The translations under genes and the position numbers were made by a program. A stretch of 64,000 nucleotides of DNA from Algoriphagus boseongensis (GTDB lineage: Bacteria; Bacteroidota; Bacteroidia; Cytophagales; Cyclobacteriaceae). The notes beneath the pieces were generated by a model. The model had not been told where the DNA came from, made no database searches, and saw nothing but the letters and a program-made list of their open reading frames with translations. This document shows, piece by piece, positions 46,348 to 55,974 of the stretch. The DNA is taken from the NCBI RefSeq assembly GCF_004362805.1, contig NZ_SNYF01000011.1, positions 61,491 through 125,490 on the forward strand, written 5' to 3'. Every line of letters begins with the position of its first letter. The first letter of the stretch is position 1.

Positions 46348-48078
46348 ATGAAGAATTTCAAATTAAAGATTGGAGCGTTACTAGCATCGACAGTGATGAT
46401 GGTAGCCGTGAGCTGTAGCGAAGAGTTTCTGGATATCCCACCAGTTGGGCAACTTTCAGAAAATCAATTGAAATCTCTAGCTGGTCTTGATGCTTCTTTG
46501 ATTGCTGCCTACTCCCAAGTAAATGGTAGAGGTAACCGTTTAGGTTCTCCTTCCAACTGGGTTTGGGGAAGTATTCGAGGTGGCGAGGCTAACAAAGGAA
46601 CTGACCCTGGTGATTTCAGTACAATTAACCCTATTCAGCGTTTTGAAAATAACGCTGCTGGTGGTGAGATGGGATCTAAGTACAATGTTTGCTACGAAGG
46701 TATTGCCCGTGCAAATAACGTATTGAGACTTCTTAAGGATCCAGGATCGGATGTTACTCCTGCTGATGTAAAAAGATTGACTGCTCAAGCTAAGTTCTTG
46801 AGAGCTCACTTCTATTTCGAATTGGCTCGTGACTATAATAGAACTCCGTACGTGGATGAGAATGTAGATTATGGATCAGGTTTGGAAGAAGTTAAAAATG
46901 ATAAGGACCTTTGGCCTTTCATTATCAAAGATTTGCAGGATGCAATCGTAGATCTTCCAGCTACTCAGCCTCAGGTTGGTAGAGTTAATCTTTGGGCTGC
47001 TAGAGCATACCTAGGAAAGGTATACATGTATACTAAAGAGTATGCTAAGGCAAAAACTGAATTTGATGCTGTTATCAAAGATGGTGTAACCTCTAATGGT
47101 AAGAAATATGGTCTAGTTCCATATTATGATGATGCCTTCAGAGCTGCGAATGATAACCACGAAGAGTCAGTTTGGGCTTACCAAGCTGCAGCTAACACTG
47201 GTTCAGTAGCTAATGCAAACCCTGAGTTTGACTTGAACTTCCCATACAATACCGGTCCTGCTGGTCCCGGTAACTGCTGTGGATTCTTCCAGCCAAGCTT
47301 TTCTTTCGTAAATGCCTTTAGAACTGTAAATGGCCTCCCTCTTTTAAATAGAACCTACAACAGTCCTGCAAACGAAGTAAAGAGTGATATGGGTATTTCA
47401 TCAGGTGCTGCTTTCACTCCAGATGCAGGTACTTTGGACCCAAGATTAGACCATACTGTAGGTAGAAGAGGAATTCCTTATTTGGATTGGCAAGATCATC
47501 CAGGCCAAGCTTGGATTCGTAACCAGCCAAACGCAGGTCCTTACTCCCCTAAGAAGTATGTGTATGCTAGATCTGAGCAAGGTTCCTTCCAGGATAACTC
47601 ATCTTGGACTCCAGGTTATACCGGTATCAACTTTATGATTATCCGTTTCGCTGACGTATTGTTACTTGCAGCTGAGGCAGAAATTGAAGTTGGAAGCTTA
47701 GAAAAAGCCAGAGAATATGTGAATCGTGTTAGAACTAGAGCTATTAACTCTAAGCTTAAGAGAGCTGACGGATCAATGGCTGCTAACTATGATATCAAAA
47801 CTTACGATGCACCATGGACAGATAAAGCGGTAGCTCAGTCTGCTGTAAGAATGGAGCGTATGCTTGAGTTAGGTATGGAAGGCCACAGATTCTATGATCT
47901 TCAAAGATGGGGTACTGCACAAGTTGAATTGGATTATTACTTCGCTTATGATGCAGTTAAACTTCCTGCAGCTTTGGGTGGAGCCAAATATACCAGCAAT
48001 TATAAGTGGGTTCCAATTCCTCAAGATCAGATCGACCTTGTTGGTTCTGATATCTTGACTCAGAATCCTGGTTTCTAA
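46348..48078 (+). CDS. SusD/RagB-family surface lipoprotein
   Basis: A 576-residue nutrient-binding lipoprotein that closes over SusC. Signal with lipobox-like AVSC (Cys23). The SusD start is SEEFLDIPPVGQLSENQ, TPR-like helices follow (about 130-240, AKFLRAHFYFELARDYNRTP and RAYLGKVYMYTKEYAKAK), and the C-terminus has VRMERMLELGMEGHRFYDLQ and VPIPQDQID. It is 51 bases after susC, in the same operon, with a terminator after it. Ligand class cannot be read directly. Confidence 0.97.
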   Translation: MKNFKLKIGALLASTVMMVAVSCSEEFLDIPPVGQLSENQLKSLAGLDASLIAAYSQVNGRGNRLGSPSNWVWGSIRGGEANKGTDPGDFSTINPIQRFENNAAGGEMGSKYNVCYEGIARANNVLRLLKDPGSDVTPADVKRLTAQAKFLRAHFYFELARDYNRTPYVDENVDYGSGLEEVKNDKDLWPFIIKDLQDAIVDLPATQPQVGRVNLWAARAYLGKVYMYTKEYAKAKTEFDAVIKDGVTSNGKKYGLVPYYDDAFRAANDNHEESVWAYQAAANTGSVANANPEFDLNFPYNTGPAGPGNCCGFFQPSFSFVNAFRTVNGLPLLNRTYNSPANEVKSDMGISSGAAFTPDAGTLDPRLDHTVGRRGIPYLDWQDHPGQAWIRNQPNAGPYSPKKYVYARSEQGSFQDNSSWTPGYTGINFMIIRFADVLLLAAEAEIEVGSLEKAREYVNRVRTRAINSKLKRADGSMAANYDIKTYDAPWTDKAVAQSAVRMERMLELGMEGHRFYDLQRWGTAQVELDYYFAYDAVKLPAALGGAKYTSNYKWVPIPQDQIDLVGSDILTQNPGF

Positions 48079-48101
48079 GAATTCTTAATAATTAGAATTA
48101 T

Positions 48102-48131
48102 AAAAGGGAAGGTCATTTGGCCTTCCCTTTT
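48102..48131 (+). terminator. Terminator after susD
   Basis: AAAGGGAAGG / CCTTCCCTTT with an eight-base loop, followed by TTCTTTT. It may be partial, allowing some readthrough into the next gene. Confidence 0.8.
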
Positions 48132-48219
48132 TCTTTTATCTAGGATTAATTGCTTTATTTTTTTCTTCTGAGTAGGGAAAATAGTAATTTTCAAAACCCT
48201 ATAAGCACCTAAAATCCTT

Positions 48220-51200
48220 ATGAAGTTTTCTTTATTCCCTTACCTATTACTTCTAGTATTATTTATCTCTTCTTGTAAAAAAGATGATAAACTATTTGTT
48301 CTGAAGTCTCCGGATGAAACCGGAATTGATTTCAACAACCAGATCATTGAGTCTGACAGTTTCAATATTCTTACTGATGAGTATATTTTTAATGGAGGTG
48401 GAGTAGCCGTCGCAGACTTTGACCAAAATGGATTACCGGATTTATTTTTTACAGGAAATCAGGTTCCAAATAAACTTTACCTGAATCAAGGTGACTTTAA
48501 ATTCAAAGACATCTCTGAGGTTTCAGGTATTTCTGCAGAGAATCGCTGGTGTACTGGGCTGGCTGTAGCCGACATAAATGGAGATGGCTTTCCTGATATT
48601 TATGTAGCGACTGCTATGAAAAAAGGTCCAGGAGAAAGGAATAACCTTCTTTTTATCAACCAAGGAGTAGACAAGGATGGAAATGTGACTTTCACGGAAA
48701 TGGCGTCAGATTATGGAGTTGCTGATCCAGGAAATGGAATGGGAGCAGGGTTTATCGATTATGATTTGGATGGGGATTTGGATCTTTATGTGTTAAACAA
48801 TGAGCAGGTAACTGCCAAGCCAACCAACTTCAGGGAAAAAGTAACGGATGGCTCGGCCGTAAATAATGATGCATTTTATAGAAATAACGGTGATGGAACC
48901 TTTACCAATGTGACTCTTGAGGCTGGAATTCGCTATGAAGGCTTCGGATTAGGATTAGCAATATCCGATATGAACAATGACGGATGGCCAGATATTCACG
49001 TCAGCAATGATTACATCACCAACGATATTCTTTATATCAATAATCAAGACGGTACTTTTTCGAATAAAACCAAGGAAAATCTCAGACATCAAAGCCAATT
49101 TTCCATGGGTTCTGATATAGCTGATTTTAACAATGATGCTCTTCCTGATTTGATCACCATCGATATGCTCGGTGAGGATAATTATAGAAAAAAAACCACC
49201 ATTGGAAAGAATATTTATCAGACCTATATCAACAACGAGCAGTTTGGATACGAATACCAATATGTAAGGAACATGGTTCATTTAAACAATGGACCTGATA
49301 TTCCATTTAGTGAAGTGGGGTTGATGGCCGGTGTTTACCAAACAGATTGGAGTTGGGCGCCACTTTTTGGAGATGTGGACAATGATGGACTCAGAGATTT
49401 ATTGGTCACCAATGGCTTTCCTAGAGATATTACGGATAAAGACTTTGCTAATTACCGTGCAGATGTAGGAAGTATTGCTTCAGTTCGGCAATTGCTGGAT
49501 TCTATTCCTATCGTTAAAATCCCGAATTACTCCTACAAGAATAAGGGGGACTTAACCTTTGAAGACAGCGGAGATCTATGGGGCTTAAATGTTCCTTCCT
49601 TTTCCAATGGGGCGGCTTTAGTTGATTTAGACTTAGATGGGGATTTGGATTATGTGGTAAACAATATCAATGATCCAGCTTTCATTTTTGAAAACACCCT
49701 TAATCAGCAAAAAGAAAAGCCGAATTACTTGAGAATAAAATTGGATGGCCCAATAACAAATCCTTCAGGATTGGGTGCAAAAGCCCTTTTGAAATTTGAG
49801 GACGGGCAACTCCTTTACCAAGAAATGCAGGTTATCAGGGGCTATATGTCATCGGTTGAACCGATTATGCATTTTGGTCTGGGATCCAAACCTAAAGTAA
49901 TGGAGATTAACGTTTTTTGGCCAGATGGTAAAGAATCCAAACTTTCTGAGGTGGATGCTAATCAGGTATTGACGATTTCTTATGCTGAGGCTAGTCCTGG
50001 AGCGAATAACTTGGCTATTCTTGATTTTGGATACGGCAATTCTTTATTCACTGAGGTTTCGCAGAACTTAGGCATTGACTTTTTGCATCAGGAGGAGGAT
50101 AAAATTGACTTTAATATTCAAAGAACACTTCCTCACAAATTATCTCAATATGGGCCAGCCTTGGCTGTCGGAGATTTGAATGGGGATGGATTGGAAGATT
50201 TGGTGATTGGTTCTTCTTCAGGAAAGGATCCCGTTTGGTATGTCCAAAATTCTGATGGGACTTTCTCTCAAAAGCCTTTACTTCCCGGAAGCCCAAATTC
50301 CTATGAAGAAACAGGGATTCTCCTCATTGATATAGAAAATGATGGAGATTTAGATCTGTATTTGGTTGGTGGAAGTGCTGAATTTGTTCCGAATTCAGTA
50401 GAGTATTCTGACCGGATTTTCTTGAATGACGGCAAAGGAAATTTCACTCTGGATGAGAGATTTTTGGGAGATAAATCGAATGGAAGTACGGTAAGAGGAG
50501 CGGATTTCGATGGAGATGGTTTTGTTGATCTTTTTGTAGGAGGAAGGACTCCAGTGACTAGATTCCCTTATCCAGACCAGAGTTTCTTGTATAAAAACAA
50601 TGGGGGAGTTCTGGAAGATGTTACAAAAACCTGGATTCCTGAATTAGAAAATTTAGGAATGATTACCGATGCGGTTTGGTCGGATGTAAACGGAGATGGT
50701 AAAGTTGATTTGGTAGTGGTGGGTGAATTGATGCCGATTACTGTATTTGTCAATCAGGGAACACGATTTGAAAAATTGAAAGAAACCGGTTTGGAAAATT
50801 ATTCCGGTTGGTGGAATTCCATTGCCACAGCTGATTTTGACCAAGATGGAGACTCAGATTGGGTAGTTGGAAATATTGGTGCAAATAACACTCATCATCC
50901 TTCCTCGGATCGACCTTTGAAAATCTATGCAAAGGATTTTGATAACAATGGAAGTATTGATCCTGTGACTTTCGCCTTCTACAAGGATAAAATCGGTGGA
51001 ACTTACCAATCATTCCCGAGTCATTTTTGGGATGATCTTTATGGTCAAAGCACCTTGTTTAGAAGGAAATTCGAGCGCTATAAGTATTATGCTCTATCCA
51101 CTGAGCAAACTCTTTTAAGTGAGGAAGAGAAAAAGGATGCCCTGATCTTGACAGGTAATTTTGATCGATCTGTATGGGTTGAAAACTTAGGACAGGGTAA

Positions 51201-51744
51201 GTTCAAAGTTCATGAATTGCCCACCATGGCTCAATTAGCCCCTATAAATGGAATCGTAACTGAGGATGTCAACTCCGATGGATTTGCTGATATTTTATTG
51301 GTAGGTAACGATTATGGAAATGAGATCTTCATTGGAAGATTAGATGCTTCTATTGGGCTGGTACTTGTGGGAGATGGGAAAGGTGGATTTTCTCCGATGA
51401 ATCCAAAGCAAAGTGGATTTGTGGTTCCGGGAGATGCCAAAGCTTTGGTGAAGCTTTCACCCAAAATGGGTTCAGCCATTTACTTCGCTTCCCAAAACCG
51501 TGGTAAATTATTGGCATTTCAATCCCAATCCCAAGAGTCCAGATCTTATTCTTTGCCTCAGGATATTATGGCTGTTTTGGTTGAATTACCTGGAGGAAAA
51601 TCACAAAGATTTGATTTGGGATTGGGCTCTGGATTTGGTTCGCAATCTGGTAGAGATGTAACCATACCATCCAATGCCATCAGTGCATCGATGATCAACT
51701 ACAAGGGTGAAAAGATTCCTTTGAAAATCACCGCCAATAACTAA
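48220..51744 (+). CDS. VCBS/FG-GAP repeat and ASPIC/UnbV lipoprotein (CRTAC1-like)
   Basis: A 1174-residue surface lipoprotein; the signal ends in LFISSC (Cys19). It is a beta-propeller-type protein with at least 14 calcium motifs of the DxDxDGxxD kind, for example DINGDGFPD, DYDLDGDLD, DVDNDGLRD, DLDLDGDLD, DLNGDGLED, DFDGDGFVD, DVNGDGKVD and DFDQDGDSD. An ASPIC/UnbV domain lies between two propeller halves (about 515-590), with GYMSSVEPIMHFGLG and INVFWPDGKE. Such CRTAC1-like proteins are common next to SusCD pairs, probably as additional surface binding proteins; their function is poorly known. It ends stop-to-stop with the creatininase gene, with no terminator between. Confidence 0.92.
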   Translation: MKFSLFPYLLLLVLFISSCKKDDKLFVLKSPDETGIDFNNQIIESDSFNILTDEYIFNGGGVAVADFDQNGLPDLFFTGNQVPNKLYLNQGDFKFKDISEVSGISAENRWCTGLAVADINGDGFPDIYVATAMKKGPGERNNLLFINQGVDKDGNVTFTEMASDYGVADPGNGMGAGFIDYDLDGDLDLYVLNNEQVTAKPTNFREKVTDGSAVNNDAFYRNNGDGTFTNVTLEAGIRYEGFGLGLAISDMNNDGWPDIHVSNDYITNDILYINNQDGTFSNKTKENLRHQSQFSMGSDIADFNNDALPDLITIDMLGEDNYRKKTTIGKNIYQTYINNEQFGYEYQYVRNMVHLNNGPDIPFSEVGLMAGVYQTDWSWAPLFGDVDNDGLRDLLVTNGFPRDITDKDFANYRADVGSIASVRQLLDSIPIVKIPNYSYKNKGDLTFEDSGDLWGLNVPSFSNGAALVDLDLDGDLDYVVNNINDPAFIFENTLNQQKEKPNYLRIKLDGPITNPSGLGAKALLKFEDGQLLYQEMQVIRGYMSSVEPIMHFGLGSKPKVMEINVFWPDGKESKLSEVDANQVLTISYAEASPGANNLAILDFGYGNSLFTEVSQNLGIDFLHQEEDKIDFNIQRTLPHKLSQYGPALAVGDLNGDGLEDLVIGSSSGKDPVWYVQNSDGTFSQKPLLPGSPNSYEETGILLIDIENDGDLDLYLVGGSAEFVPNSVEYSDRIFLNDGKGNFTLDERFLGDKSNGSTVRGADFDGDGFVDLFVGGRTPVTRFPYPDQSFLYKNNGGVLEDVTKTWIPELENLGMITDAVWSDVNGDGKVDLVVVGELMPITVFVNQGTRFEKLKETGLENYSGWWNSIATADFDQDGDSDWVVGNIGANNTHHPSSDRPLKIYAKDFDNNGSIDPVTFAFYKDKIGGTYQSFPSHFWDDLYGQSTLFRRKFERYKYYALSTEQTLLSEEEKKDALILTGNFDRSVWVENLGQGKFKVHELPTMAQLAPINGIVTEDVNSDGFADILLVGNDYGNEIFIGRLDASIGLVLVGDGKGGFSPMNPKQSGFVVPGDAKALVKLSPKMGSAIYFASQNRGKLLAFQSQSQESRSYSLPQDIMAVLVELPGGKSQRFDLGLGSGFGSQSGRDVTIPSNAISASMINYKGEKIPLKITANN

Positions 51745-52506
51745 TCACTTGTAAATTTGATCGGGATTTGCTTCGCAAATGTCAATAATTAATTCGGCGA
51801 GTTTGTCGGTGACATCTTCAAAATACCGCCTCCCTTTTTCAGGGGAGGCTTTTTTTGGATTACCTATTCCGGTATCTTCTGTGACTTGAGACCATTTTCT
51901 TTCTGCCCAAGCCCACTTTTCACGGATGCCTTTGATTACAGATTTTTTCTCAGCACCATCACCCGCTTTTTCCAATGGTAGGACCAGTTCTGGATGTAAG
52001 TATTGAATTAGTGCAGTTTCCATTTCATCGGCATGATCCCCTGCTTCCTCAAAGTATTTGCTTTTATCTAATGCCTGAAACCAATTGCAGGTGAAAAGCA
52101 TCATGTCTGGGAATTTCAAGCCCAATTCACGAAGCATGGGTTGAAAATTATTTCCACCATGACTATTGACTATCAGGAGTTTTTTCAGGCCCTGTCTATT
52201 CAATACCTCAATTATATCCTGTAAAATGATCAATTGGGTACTTGGATTCATGTTGATATCCAAATAGATATCGCTTTGCCCTGTATTTACTCCAAAAGGT
52301 ATGGTAGGCAAAACCACCACTTTTGCTCCTTTTTCCCAAGCCTTTTTAGCGCCTTCTGAACCAATCGCGTCAGCTTCATAAATATCGGTGCCATAGGGCA
52401 TATGGTAATTATGTGCTTCTGTGGCTCCCCAAGGGAGAATGGCGAGTTCGTATCGAAACGATTTTAAATCTTTCCAATTTGCTTCTTTCAGAATATAGGG
52501 TCTCAT
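51745..52506 (-). CDS. Creatininase-family amidohydrolase
   Basis: A 253-residue cytosolic metal-dependent amidohydrolase. The family motifs are clear: LPWGATEAHNYHMPYGTD (about 24-41) with Glu/His/Asp metal ligands, TIPFGVNTG, and NSHGGNN (about 133-139). Members include creatininase (creatinine to creatine) and enzymes acting on formylated pyrimidines or riboflavin-type precursors (ArfB-like). The substrate here is open. It points away from the glycosylasparaginase gene and abuts the VCBS gene stop-to-stop. Association with amide-cleaving neighbours suggests a role in amide catabolism; that is inference. Confidence 0.88.
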   Translation of the reverse strand: MRPYILKEANWKDLKSFRYELAILPWGATEAHNYHMPYGTDIYEADAIGSEGAKKAWEKGAKVVVLPTIPFGVNTGQSDIYLDINMNPSTQLIILQDIIEVLNRQGLKKLLIVNSHGGNNFQPMLRELGLKFPDMMLFTCNWFQALDKSKYFEEAGDHADEMETALIQYLHPELVLPLEKAGDGAEKKSVIKGIREKWAWAERKWSQVTEDTGIGNPKKASPEKGRRYFEDVTDKLAELIIDICEANPDQIYK

Positions 52507-52588
52507 TTTGGGAGAGGAATTAGATAAATGGATGGGCTAATTTGGGTCAAAAGTTCTAATTTGACAGCTAGATTCTAAAATACATTTC

Positions 52589-53575
52589 ATGTCTCAAAGA
52601 AGAAAGTTTATCAAGCAATCCCTTTTGGGTTCTGCACTTTTTTTACCTGGAGTCGCCGCATCTTGTGCTCAGACTAATGAACAAAAAACTCCGAGTGGTG
52701 AAAAGCCCTTGATTTTATCTACTTGGAATCATGGCCTTCCCGCCAATCAGGATGCTTGGGCCAAACTGAATGAAACTGGAAGTATACTCGATGCCGTAGA
52801 GGCAGGGGTTAGAAATACCGAATTGGATATGGAAAATCTTTCTGTGGGTTTGCAGGGATTGCCAGACAGGGAGGGGATTACTACTTTGGATGCCTCGATT
52901 ATGACTGGAGATGGGTCCTGCGGTTCAGTTGCCTTTGTCAGACAAATTAAACACCCGATTTCCCTTGCCAGGGCGGTAATGGAAAAAACCCCTCATGTGA
53001 TGTTGGCTGGAGAAGGAGCAAGGCAATTTGCGATTGCTCAGGGTTTTCCATTGGAAGAAGAGAAATTGAGTACTAAGGCTCAGGAGGCCTATGACCAATG
53101 GAGAATTACCAGTCAATACAAACCCGTGATCAATATTGAAAATCATGACACGATTGGAATGATAGGAATAGATGCCGCAGGAAAACTAGCCGGAAGTTGC
53201 ACCACCAGCGGCTTGGCTTACAAAATGCACGGCAGAATTGGAGATAGCCCGATTATCGGAGCGGGATTGTTTGTGGATGATGAAGTTGGGGCAGCAACCG
53301 CCACAGGTCTGGGAGAATCCATTATCCGAATTTGCGGTAGTTTTTTAATCGTGGAATTGATGCGGCAGGGGAGAACTCCCCAAGAAGCTTGCGAGGAAGC
53401 AGTGAGAAGATTAATTGCGAAAAACAAAGGGATTGAGGATATCCAAGCTGGATTTTTAGCCATAAATAAATATGGGGAAGTTGGTGCTTTTGCAGTTCAT
53501 CCAGGATTTAATTATGCCAAAGCCACTGCTGAAGGAAATGTTTTGATAGATTCGGGAAGCCATTTCAGCAAATGA
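52589..53575 (+). CDS. N4-(beta-N-acetylglucosaminyl)-L-asparaginase
   Basis: A 328-residue Ntn-hydrolase (glycosylasparaginase). It cleaves the GlcNAc-Asn bond that joins N-glycans to protein, after the peptide has been degraded. The N-terminus has a twin-arginine-type leader (RRKFIKQS) followed by a lipobox-like GVAASC (Cys26), so it is exported folded and probably lipid-anchored. Autocleavage between Asp187 and Thr188 in IENHDTIGMIG would free the Thr nucleophile; SCTTSGLAYKMHGRIGDSPI and GAATATGLGE follow as in the Flavobacterium enzyme. It overlaps cutC by four bases, giving a tight unit. Confidence 0.93.
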   Translation: MSQRRKFIKQSLLGSALFLPGVAASCAQTNEQKTPSGEKPLILSTWNHGLPANQDAWAKLNETGSILDAVEAGVRNTELDMENLSVGLQGLPDREGITTLDASIMTGDGSCGSVAFVRQIKHPISLARAVMEKTPHVMLAGEGARQFAIAQGFPLEEEKLSTKAQEAYDQWRITSQYKPVINIENHDTIGMIGIDAAGKLAGSCTTSGLAYKMHGRIGDSPIIGAGLFVDDEVGAATATGLGESIIRICGSFLIVELMRQGRTPQEACEEAVRRLIAKNKGIEDIQAGFLAINKYGEVGAFAVHPGFNYAKATAEGNVLIDSGSHFSK

Positions 53576-54309
53576 GTAAAGGAATTTTAGAAGCACCGGT
53601 TTTTAATTTACAGGGAGCCTTAGAGGCCGCTCAATTTGGCATTGACCGATTGGAGCTTTGTGCCAATTTTCCAGAAGGGGGAGAGACGCCAAGTGCAGGG
53701 ATGCTCAGGTTTCTCAAAAGTGAGGTTGATATTCCCATTTTTGTCATGATCCGCCCAAGGGGAGGAGATTTTGTCTACTCCCAAAAAGAATTGATCGTGA
53801 TGAAGCAAGATATTCAGCTGCTAAGTGAGCTTGGGGCTGATGGCTTTGTTTTTGGCGTTTTGGATACTAAAGGAAAGGTAGACCAAAATGCATGTGAAAT
53901 GCTTTTGAGGGCAACCAATGGAAAGCCTTGTACTTTTCATAGAGCATTTGATGCTTCATCTGACTTGGATGATTCTTTGGAGAAAATCATCAACCTAGGT
54001 TTTGAGCGAATTTTAACTTCAGGAGGTAAAAATTCACTTTCCGAAGGGCTGGATACGGTCAAGCATTTAATGGAAAAAGCAGGCGATCGGATCATCATTA
54101 TGCCCGGTGGAGGTACAAAGGCCTCCCATATTCCAGAACTGAAAAAAACAGGTTTCTTGCAGGAAGCCCATGCATCCTGCAAAATGCTCCGATCCTCAAC
54201 CAATGAGTACATCAATTCCTCTCTTTCCTTTTCTTCCACACCCGTCGACTATGGAATGCATTTGGGAGTAGATCCCGAGCTAGTCAAGGCATTTAAGGAA
54301 ATATTGTAA
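53572..54309 (+). CDS. cutC: CutC family protein
   Basis: A 245-residue TIM-barrel protein. The start LEAPVFNLQGALEAAQFGIDRLELC (split: LEAPVFNLQGALEAA and GIDRLELCANFPEGG) and the motifs PIFVMIRPRGGDFVYS, TFHRAFDAS and LTSGGKNSLSEGL are standard CutC. The family was named for copper tolerance in E. coli, but its true activity is unclear. Its start overlaps the glycosylasparaginase stop (ATGA) and the next gene follows after ten bases. A sugar-related role is possible in this context. Confidence 0.93.
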   Translation: MSKGILEAPVFNLQGALEAAQFGIDRLELCANFPEGGETPSAGMLRFLKSEVDIPIFVMIRPRGGDFVYSQKELIVMKQDIQLLSELGADGFVFGVLDTKGKVDQNACEMLLRATNGKPCTFHRAFDASSDLDDSLEKIINLGFERILTSGGKNSLSEGLDTVKHLMEKAGDRIIIMPGGGTKASHIPELKKTGFLQEAHASCKMLRSSTNEYINSSLSFSSTPVDYGMHLGVDPELVKAFKEIL

Positions 54310-54319
54310 GGAACCGATC

Positions 54320-55855
54320 ATGAGAAATTTCTGGTTTGGACTCTCTTTATGTTTCTTGTTGAATTCTTGCGGGCAAATCGCAGAGAAAAAGCAACCACCT
54401 CCAAGCTTGTACCAGCTTTCCCAGACAGATTTAGATCTTTCTGGAGAGCAATTAGCCAATGGGTATTGCGCAGCTTGTCATGTGAAGCCCGATCCTGAAA
54501 TTCTGGATAAGAAAACTTGGGAGAAAGTACTCCCTGACATGCGGAAGCGCATGGGACTTTATCTGGAAGAGGATTTTGGAACTGCCCTTCCTCAGGATGA
54601 AGGTGTTCCTGATGGGGTTTATTCTAAAATTCCTTTGATTACCCGAGAAAACTGGGCCAAACTCCAAGCTTACTATTTGGAGGAAGCTCCTGAGAAACCA
54701 TTGCCACAGGAAAAGAAGATTTCTCCAAAAACAGGGATTCCGGGCTTTATACTGGAGATTCCTCAATTTGATTTTATCCGTCCAAGCTTGACCACCATGC
54801 TGAGAATTCATCCTCAAACGGGAAAACTTTGGCTTGGCCACAGGTTCAGGGCTTTATTTGAAATGGATCCTAAAAATGGATTTAAGGAATTGGATTCTAT
54901 TCCTACAGAAGTTGCTCCTGTGGAAATCAGATGGAAGGATTCTAATAGCTTCCAACTTTTAACCATGGGCTTGATGGACCCCGCTAATGATTCTCTTGGG
55001 TCGGTTTCCACGTTTACCAAAACTGGATCACAATGGAATCCAAACCTGGATTTTGGAAAATTGATGCGGCCGGTTCATGTGGAAACGGCTGATTGGAATA
55101 ATAACGGAATTGAGGATTATGCTATTTCCCAATTTGGAAACCATTTGGGGAAATTCAGTTTATTCCTGAGCACTAGTCAAGGGTATAAGGAATTTGATCT
55201 GAAAAAAGATCCAGGGGCTAGAAGATCAATGGCAGTTGATTTCGACTCGGATGGGGATTTGGATATTTTAGTTTTAATGACTCAGGCCAAAGAGGCTATT
55301 CTTTTATTTGAAAATCAAGGAGGGGAAAATTTTAAAGAGAGATCTTTACTCAGCTTTCAGCCAGCATTCGGATCCAGTGATTTCAAGTTTGAGGATATGG
55401 ACGAAGATGGATTGAAGGATCTTATTTTGGTAAATGGAGATAATGCAGATCAAAGTCAAATTTTGAAATTCTTCCATGGAGTTCGAATTTTTAAAAATCT
55501 GGGCGATGGGAAATTTGAAGAATCCTGGTTTTATCCTTTACATGGAGCAAGTGGGATTGAGATTTCTGACTTTGACTTGGATGGAGATCTAGACTTGTTT
55601 GTGATTGCCTTTTTTCCAGACTCTGGACAAAAACCAAGGCAAGATTTGGTCTATTTTCAGCAGGAAGATTTTGAGTTTACTCCTTTCGTTCTAAAAGAGT
55701 CGCTTGATTATCATTGGCTTACAATTGCCAAAGGTGATTTGGATTTGGATGGGGATGAGGATATTGTGGTAGGTGCTTTTGAATTCAACCAATTGTACCA
55801 AGCTCCTAAGGAAAACTGGAAGCCCTTCGTGATTTTGAAAAATTTAAAGAAATAA
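54320..55855 (+). CDS. FG-GAP/VCBS lipoprotein with c-type haem motif
   Basis: A 511-residue exported lipoprotein; signal with LLNSC (Cys17). A cytochrome-c-like segment (about 38-85) carries the haem-binding CAACH (Cys50, Cys53, His54), with Met74 or Met78 as candidate axial ligands (LPDMRKRMG). The rest is a beta-propeller with FG-GAP/VCBS calcium motifs: DWNNNGIED, DFDSDGDLD, DMDEDGLKD, DFDLDGDLD and DLDLDGDED. It is ten bases behind cutC, in one transcription unit with the glycosylasparaginase. The combination of one haem and a propeller suggests a surface redox or binding protein; the electron partner is unknown. Confidence 0.88.
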   Translation: MRNFWFGLSLCFLLNSCGQIAEKKQPPPSLYQLSQTDLDLSGEQLANGYCAACHVKPDPEILDKKTWEKVLPDMRKRMGLYLEEDFGTALPQDEGVPDGVYSKIPLITRENWAKLQAYYLEEAPEKPLPQEKKISPKTGIPGFILEIPQFDFIRPSLTTMLRIHPQTGKLWLGHRFRALFEMDPKNGFKELDSIPTEVAPVEIRWKDSNSFQLLTMGLMDPANDSLGSVSTFTKTGSQWNPNLDFGKLMRPVHVETADWNNNGIEDYAISQFGNHLGKFSLFLSTSQGYKEFDLKKDPGARRSMAVDFDSDGDLDILVLMTQAKEAILLFENQGGENFKERSLLSFQPAFGSSDFKFEDMDEDGLKDLILVNGDNADQSQILKFFHGVRIFKNLGDGKFEESWFYPLHGASGIEISDFDLDGDLDLFVIAFFPDSGQKPRQDLVYFQQEDFEFTPFVLKESLDYHWLTIAKGDLDLDGDEDIVVGAFEFNQLYQAPKENWKPFVILKNLKK

Positions 55856-55923
55856 AATTTTACATAAAATGTCTTTTTAGGTATAATATATTGAATTTCG
55901 GAGTTGGATAGATTTTTTATTTC

Positions 55924-55954
55924 ATAAATAAGATTTTTTCAGTATCTTATTTAT
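55924..55954. promoter_or_regulatory. Perfect 11-bp inverted repeat upstream of the CBS gene
   Basis: ATAAATAAGAT and ATCTTATTTAT, nine bases apart, 20 bases before the CBS gene start. It is AT-only in most positions, followed by CCTTTTT. It could be an operator, or an AT-rich terminator for the haem/FG-GAP gene. Confidence 0.5.
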
Positions 55955-55974
55955 CCTTTTTAAATCTAAATTTT

